This document shows, piece after piece, positions 62,892-64,000 of a stretch of DNA of 64,000 nucleotides. Made by a program: the position numbers and the translations under genes. Origin of the DNA: Aphis gossypii (Eukaryota; Arthropoda; Insecta; Hemiptera; Aphididae). Positions within the stretch are counted from its first letter, which is position 1. Each line of letters starts with the position of its first letter. The notes under the pieces are model-generated. The model did not search any database, was not told where the DNA came from, and saw nothing but the letters and a program-made list of their open reading frames with translations. The DNA lies in assembly GCF_020184175.1 (NCBI RefSeq), contig NC_065533.1, positions 50,878,351-50,942,350 of the forward strand, read 5' to 3'.

Positions 62892-62908
62892 TTACCGGTG
62901 ACCGGTAA
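62892..62908. promoter_or_regulatory. TTACCGGT-G-ACCGGTAA palindrome
   Basis: Two perfect 8-bp arms around one base, each holding ACCGGT. Grainyhead-family factors recognise AACCGGTT-like sites, so a paired site of that class is possible. Motif evidence only. Confidence 0.25.
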
Positions 62909-62909
62909 A

Positions 62910-63950
62910 TTATAAAGTGATCATTGTTTTATTCATCAAACAGTTGGCTATATATTGTGAAACTTGTATATTATGTATATAAATGCGTTTGTTTAATGTA
63001 CTACGCGTATAGCTGCAGCGTACCTATATCCATTGAAAATTATAATAATAATGTAAACATCAAACAAATAATCGTCGGGATGTATATACTCTTTTATAAT
63101 ATCTATAGTGACTATTGTGTTATAGTATTCCCAATTTTGTTATTGTATTGTCATTATATAATATCGCCACTGTAGAATTGTACTACTACACTGCAGCACA
63201 ATAATAACAACTTAATAGCTTTGCTTTTATGTTTGTGTTGTTCAAGGAACAACAATGACCGTTGCTTTTTCTATGATCACGTGAAAATTAAACTCGTATA
63301 ATATGATTACAAAAACAATTTTAATTCTATGTACCGATAATTTGGGGTTCGAATAAAACGTGAATTAACATTACGTTCAATTAATGCACTGCACGATCGC
63401 AGAGAATTCACACGACTGTATATATAGTCGCATTGATTACGGCGGAGAAAAAAAACCCCCCCGACGAACTGCAGTTGGGAAATATCGAGGGAAGGAAATA
63501 ATATAAGAATACCGGCTAATTTGCGGGGGCGGCAACTCGTGCAATATCGCCTTGCAGTCCACTCGGACTGCTGCAGCAGATACTATAGTACCACAAAACG
63601 CACTTATAATATACCTCCCGGATCGCCATTGCAAGCATCATAATATTATGGTTTAATCGGAATCGTTATTTTTGGATATCGTTAGCCGCCATACGTCGTT
63701 AACGATGTGTATTATACTATTATATAGTACGCATATATGCACTCGCATGCAGGCAAGCGTATATAAATATACACCGCATGTCTGCTGCTGCGGTGTACCC
63801 CGGTCGAGTTTTTTTACTCCGGGGGAGGCTGCAGATAAAAATAATGAACGCGAAACGCACATCACGAGCGAACCTTCGGGCCTAAGATCGCTTTAAAGAG
63901 CGCAGTCGAACACGTTTTGCGCGTTTACCGCCGTGCAACCGGGGCAAGCC
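62910..63950. other. noncoding, increasingly CpG-rich sequence
   Basis: No convincing coding frame. Palindromic CTGCTGCAGCAG is at 63568-63579. G+C content rises from about 63400 onward, and the texture resembles the other promoter-like islands. Confidence 0.5.
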
Positions 63951-63957
63951 AGATGCG

Positions 63958-63965
63958 TATATATA
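63958..63965 (+). promoter_or_regulatory. TATA-box candidate at window edge
   Basis: TATATATA is set in G+C-rich DNA (GATGCG before, CACTCG after). A start site 30 bp downstream would fall near 63990, at the window's end. The predicted transcript would lie outside the window. Confidence 0.3.
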
Positions 63966-64000
63966 CACTCGAAAAGCGGTTTTCGCGCGCACCGGTCGTA

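Noticed and set aside
63340..63360. GGGTTCGAATAA resembling a tRNA B box
   Set aside because: No A box at a suitable distance and no cloverleaf can be drawn around it. No other tRNA candidate was found.
1..64000. CRISPR arrays, bacterial operons and prophage features
   Set aside because: No spaced direct repeats, ribosome binding sites or dense gene order; the window is eukaryotic nuclear DNA.

Overview
The window looks like nuclear DNA of an insect, most likely an aphid. It is very A+T-rich and has long stretches without genes. Protein-coding parts are split by GT-AG introns and followed by AATAAA signals. The sequence is sprinkled with TAGGTACCTA-type words and (AAT)n/(CGA)n microsatellites that I associate with aphid genomes. 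The species assignment is an inference; nothing here names the organism.

Layout. 1-6.1 kb is A+T-rich noncoding DNA with one short hAT-type inverted-repeat element (2843-3114). 6.1-8.5 kb is a strongly CpG-rich, low-complexity island of (CGA)n, (CGG)n, (GT)n, (GA)n and (TA)n runs, and its long open frames are artefacts of the repeats. Weaker CpG-rich islands lie near 14.6-15.9, 17.6-18.1, 30.2-31.6, 34.3-35.4, 42.0-42.5 and 62.6-64.0 kb. Several of these carry TATA or initiator-like elements and look like promoters, 5' ends or enhancers of host genes whose coding exons are mostly outside the window. The DNA between islands shows no convincing gene.

The centre of interest is 42.5-48.84 kb, where two intact genes lie head to tail on the plus strand. 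The first is a 698-codon DDE transposase-type protein (43774-45870) of the CACTA-like kind with a DUF4218-like C-terminal part. It is preceded by a probable untranslated first exon with a consensus donor. The second starts 173 bp downstream: an eight-exon gene (46044-48802) that I could assemble completely into a 485-residue protein ending in a DUF4806-type domain. A splice acceptor abuts the second gene's ATG, so the shared upstream exon may be spliced to either gene. That would mimic the one-promoter, two-protein arrangement of plant CACTA elements (TNPD/TNPA). The pair is either an intact two-gene DNA transposon or a recently captured pair of transposon genes. I found no terminal inverted repeats by eye.

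48.8-59.9 kb is A+T-rich noncoding DNA. A decayed non-LTR retrotransposon fragment lies at about 59860-60330, and a clean hAT-type MITE with a perfect 8-bp target duplication lies at 61021-61194. A possible single exon is at 62558-62796, followed by CpG-rich promoter-like sequence up to the window edge.
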